From Promicromonospora sp042731755 (GTDB lineage Bacteria; Actinomycetota; Actinomycetes; Actinomycetales; Cellulomonadaceae), in assembly GCF_042731755.1 (NCBI RefSeq), contig NZ_JBHWLR010000019.1, positions 33,866 through 97,865 of the forward strand: 64,000 nucleotides of DNA, read 5' to 3'. The notes beneath the pieces are model-generated. The model worked only from the letters and a program-made list of their open reading frames with translations. It was not told the DNA's origin and did no database searches. Of this stretch, positions 63,543 to 64,000 are shown in pieces. The position numbers and the translations under genes were made by a program. Every line of letters begins with the position of its first letter. Position 1 is the first letter of the stretch.

Positions 63543-63599
63543 TGAGTGCTGGATATTTGCGCGTTCTCGTGCGCCAGGGACACAGATACCCAGCACTCA
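63543..63599. repeat. 57-nt interrupted palindrome
   Basis: TGAGTGCTGGATAT at 63543-63556 pairs with ATACCCAGCACTCA at 63586-63599 with one mismatch. An inner pairing GCGC...GCGC flanks TTCTCGT. Position between the EEP gene and rsmD is compatible with a terminator, but the long loop (29 nt) with its own hairpin is unusual. Confidence 0.7.
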
Positions 63600-63629
63600 A
63601 CGGGGCGGGGGCGGGTTAGGGTTTTCGGC

Positions 63630-64000
63630 GTGACCAGGATCGTCGCGGGGTCGGTGGGCGGGCGGTCCATCGCGGTGCCCGCCAAGGGCACCCGCCCCAC
63701 CAGCGACCGTGTCCGCGAGGCGATCTTCTCCCGGCTGGAGCACCTCGACGTGCTCGACGGCGCCCGCGTGCTCGACCTCTACGCCGGCTCCGGCGCGCTC
63801 GGGCTGGAGGCCGCCAGCCGGGGCGCCGTGTCGGTGACCCTCGTGGACAGCGCGCGCGCCACGGCCGACGTCGCGCGCAAGAACGTCGCCGTCCTCGGCC
63901 TGACCGGGGTGCGCGTCACCACGGAGAGCGCCGAGCGGTACGCGGCGGCGCTCGCGGGCCGGGCGGCGGGTCCGGGCGGCACAGCGGGCGCGGTCGGCGC
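63630..64000 (+). CDS. rsmD: 16S rRNA (guanine(966)-N(2))-methyltransferase (3' truncated by window)
   Basis: The start VTRIVAGSVGGRSIAVPAKG at the GTG of 63630 continues to TRPTSDRVREAIFSRLEHLD and the SAM-binding VLDLYAGSGALGLEAASRGA, diagnostic of RsmD, which methylates G966 of 16S rRNA. The reading frame is open to the window edge (AALAGRAAGPGG...), so the catalytic NPPY motif lies outside. Follows recG, as in many actinobacteria. Confidence 0.9.
   Translation, partial: MTRIVAGSVGGRSIAVPAKGTRPTSDRVREAIFSRLEHLDVLDGARVLDLYAGSGALGLEAASRGAVSVTLVDSARATADVARKNVAVLGLTGVRVTTESAERYAAALAGRAAGPGGTAGAVG

Overview
The window is chromosomal DNA from a very high-GC Gram-positive bacterium. Frequent GTG starts, many 4-nt GTGA/ATGA gene overlaps, actinobacterial protein families (DUF3515, DUF4242/SCO4226-like, DUF5808-like, a zinc-type L28) and the core gene order leuC-leuD / murA-plsC-gpsA / ddl-DUF3515-thiL-rpmB-DAK2-recG-rsmD all point to Actinobacteria, most probably order Micrococcales (Cellulomonadaceae/Promicromonosporaceae type). 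The family assignment is inference from gene order and content. I found no rRNA, tRNA, transposase, integrase or CRISPR array.

Region by region. 1-4.9 kb: end of leuC, leuD, a luciferase-like flavin oxidoreductase, rnhA and lpdA. 4.9-10.4 kb: accessory stretch with a G16/T6 tract, a hypothetical gene, a large secreted protein with a PD-(D/E)XK nuclease-like signature, a small CxxC protein, a degraded membrane-protein gene, a lipoprotein and a small cytosolic protein. 10.4-13.5 kb: an SLC13-type permease with RCK_C-like insert, divergent from a close RclA homologue (reactive-chlorine resistance). 13.6-18 kb: two secreted or lipidated proteins and a 974-aa AAA/LuxR regulator behind two related 18-bp palindromes. 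18-26.8 kb: a DUF1906-like/SH3 secreted protein with a DUF4242 gene, an SRPBCC protein, a nucleotidyltransferase-Nudix fusion with an APH-like kinase, a DUF5808-like protein, a TetR repressor with two near-perfect tet operators facing a multi-pass membrane protein, a membrane hypothetical and a TauE/SafE permease. 26.9-32.3 kb: a histidine kinase/response regulator operon divergent from an exported LolA/RseB-like protein plus ABC exporter operon. 32.4-33.8 kb: an MHS-type MFS transporter.

34-37.3 kb returns to core genes (murA, plsC, gpsA). 37.3-46.5 kb: an AMIN-like lipoprotein, a Tat-exported GH95 fucosidase with a secreted parallel beta-helix enzyme, an AraC/GlxA-type regulator, an MFS permease and a Cys/Met-metabolism PLP enzyme. 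46.5-46.8 kb is an array of about seven ~52-bp repeats, each built on a 37-nt near-perfect palindrome. 46.8-52.8 kb: an acyl-CoA dehydrogenase-like gene and PucR-type regulator divergent from an aldehyde dehydrogenase and an acyl-CoA ligase. 52.8-64 kb: mostly core genes (ddl, DUF3515, thiL, rpmB, DAK2-domain, recG, rsmD) with a few accessory ones.

The most notable signals are the palindromic repeat array, the tet-operator/TetR/novel membrane protein pair, the secreted PD-(D/E)XK protein, the nucleotidyltransferase-Nudix/kinase pair whose junction has been pulled apart by a 20-bp tandem duplication, and a recurrent pattern of short tandem duplications sitting exactly on stop codons in at least six unrelated genes.
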